Shown here piece by piece: positions 5,290-5,571 of a stretch of 5,571 nucleotides of DNA; the first letter of the stretch is position 1; each line of letters starts with the position of its first letter. The stretch lies in the NCBI GenBank assembly GCA_947451445.1, contig CANFZJ010000225.1:1-5571 (forward strand), read 5' to 3'. The translations under genes and the position numbers were made by a program. Origin of the DNA: Comamonadaceae bacterium. GTDB lineage: Bacteria > Pseudomonadota > Gammaproteobacteria > Burkholderiales > Burkholderiaceae_C. A model generated the notes under the pieces. The model saw only the letters and a list, made by a program, of their open reading frames with translations, ran no database searches and was not told the DNA's origin.

Positions 5290-5571
5290 ATGCAAAGTGC
5301 TGTCAATCTGTGGCCCCTGATCGGGGTGGCCATCATCATCGTGGGCTTTGTCCTGCGGTTTAACCCGATGCTGGTCGTGGTCGTCACGGCCCTCGGTACG
5401 GCATTTGCCGCCGGTTTTCCCCTCGACAAAATCCTGGCCACCATTGGTACGGGCTTTATCAAGACGCGCAATCTGCCGCTGATCATCCTGCTGCCGTTGG
5501 CAGTGATCGGCCTGCTGGAGCGTCACGGCCTGCGCCAGCATGCGCAGAGCTGGATCAGCAGCATCAAATCC
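5290..5571 (+). CDS. DUF969 family membrane protein, putative 5-oxoproline transporter subunit (N-terminal 94 residues, cut by right edge)
   Basis: The frame from ATG 5290 stays open to the window end. The product starts with LWPLIGVAIIIVGFVLRFNP and continues with LVVVVTALGTAFAAGFPLDK, TIGTGFIKTRNLPLIILL and AVIGLLERHGLRQHAQSWI. These are the characteristic first three membrane segments (about 9-22, 26-43 and 62-76) and the RNLPLI and ERHGL motifs of DUF969. Members pair with a DUF979 protein and are annotated as 5-oxoproline (pyroglutamate) transporter subunits, often near the pxpABC oxoprolinase genes; the partner would lie just past the right edge. AAGG at 5280-5283 stands 6 bases before ATG 5290, which decides for it over the in-frame ATG at 5284 (too close to the Shine-Dalgarno). 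The divergent GntR/FCD gene is the likely regulator. Substrate specificity rests on family annotation only. Confidence 0.85.
   Translation, partial: MQSAVNLWPLIGVAIIIVGFVLRFNPMLVVVVTALGTAFAAGFPLDKILATIGTGFIKTRNLPLIILLPLAVIGLLERHGLRQHAQSWISSIKS

Noticed and set aside
5227..5541. 104-codon minus-strand frame at the right edge
   Set aside because: It is antisense to the DUF969 gene and rich in Asp/His/Lys/Gln, the complement of hydrophobic membrane codons.

Overview
The window looks like chromosomal DNA of a betaproteobacterium, most likely Burkholderiales of the Comamonadaceae type (Acidovorax/Rhodoferax/Polaromonas-like). The reasons are the GC-rich codon use of most genes, the pyruvate-dehydrogenase-type lipoamide dehydrogenase, the LysR and GntR regulators, and an intergenic double-hairpin element of a form I recall as common in that family. 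The genus assignment is inference.

Left part (1-1355). The most notable item is a long reading frame on the minus strand that enters from the left edge and starts at 1247. Its 415 visible residues form an N-terminal SIR2-like NADase domain, a Pro/Ala-rich linker and the beginning of a STAND-type P-loop NTPase with a clear Walker A motif. This is the layout of SIR2-STAND anti-phage proteins (Avs5-like): a C-terminal sensor, lost off the left edge, would trigger NTPase-driven assembly and NAD+ depletion. A short anonymous junction (1248-1355) separates it from a broken host gene.

Middle part (1356-2243). On the plus strand lies the C-terminal part of a dihydrolipoamide dehydrogenase (lpdA). 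It has lost its N-terminal FAD/redox-disulfide region and has no start signal, but still ends in two hairpins, the second an intrinsic terminator. The abrupt loss of its 5' part next to a defence gene suggests that an accessory element or rearrangement broke into or next to the pdh locus. A small unassigned coding-like stretch lies between the terminator and the next gene.

Right-middle part (2244-4395). A LysR-type regulator (minus) and a secreted metallo-beta-lactamase-fold protein (plus) are transcribed divergently from a 117-bp gap that contains a perfect 17-bp inverted repeat, a likely regulator site. The MBL protein has lost nearly all canonical zinc ligands. Right after its stop lies a headless 60-codon C-terminal remnant of a helical, TPR-like protein, then the double-hairpin repeat.

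Right edge (4396-5571). A GntR/FCD regulator (minus) is divergent from a DUF969 membrane protein (plus, cut by the right edge). DUF969 proteins, with DUF979 partners, are annotated as 5-oxoproline (pyroglutamate) transporter subunits. The shared intergenic region has a 13-bp palindrome that fits the FCD-family operator consensus, so the GntR protein probably controls the transporter and itself.

I see no tRNA, rRNA, CRISPR array, transposase or integrase in the window.
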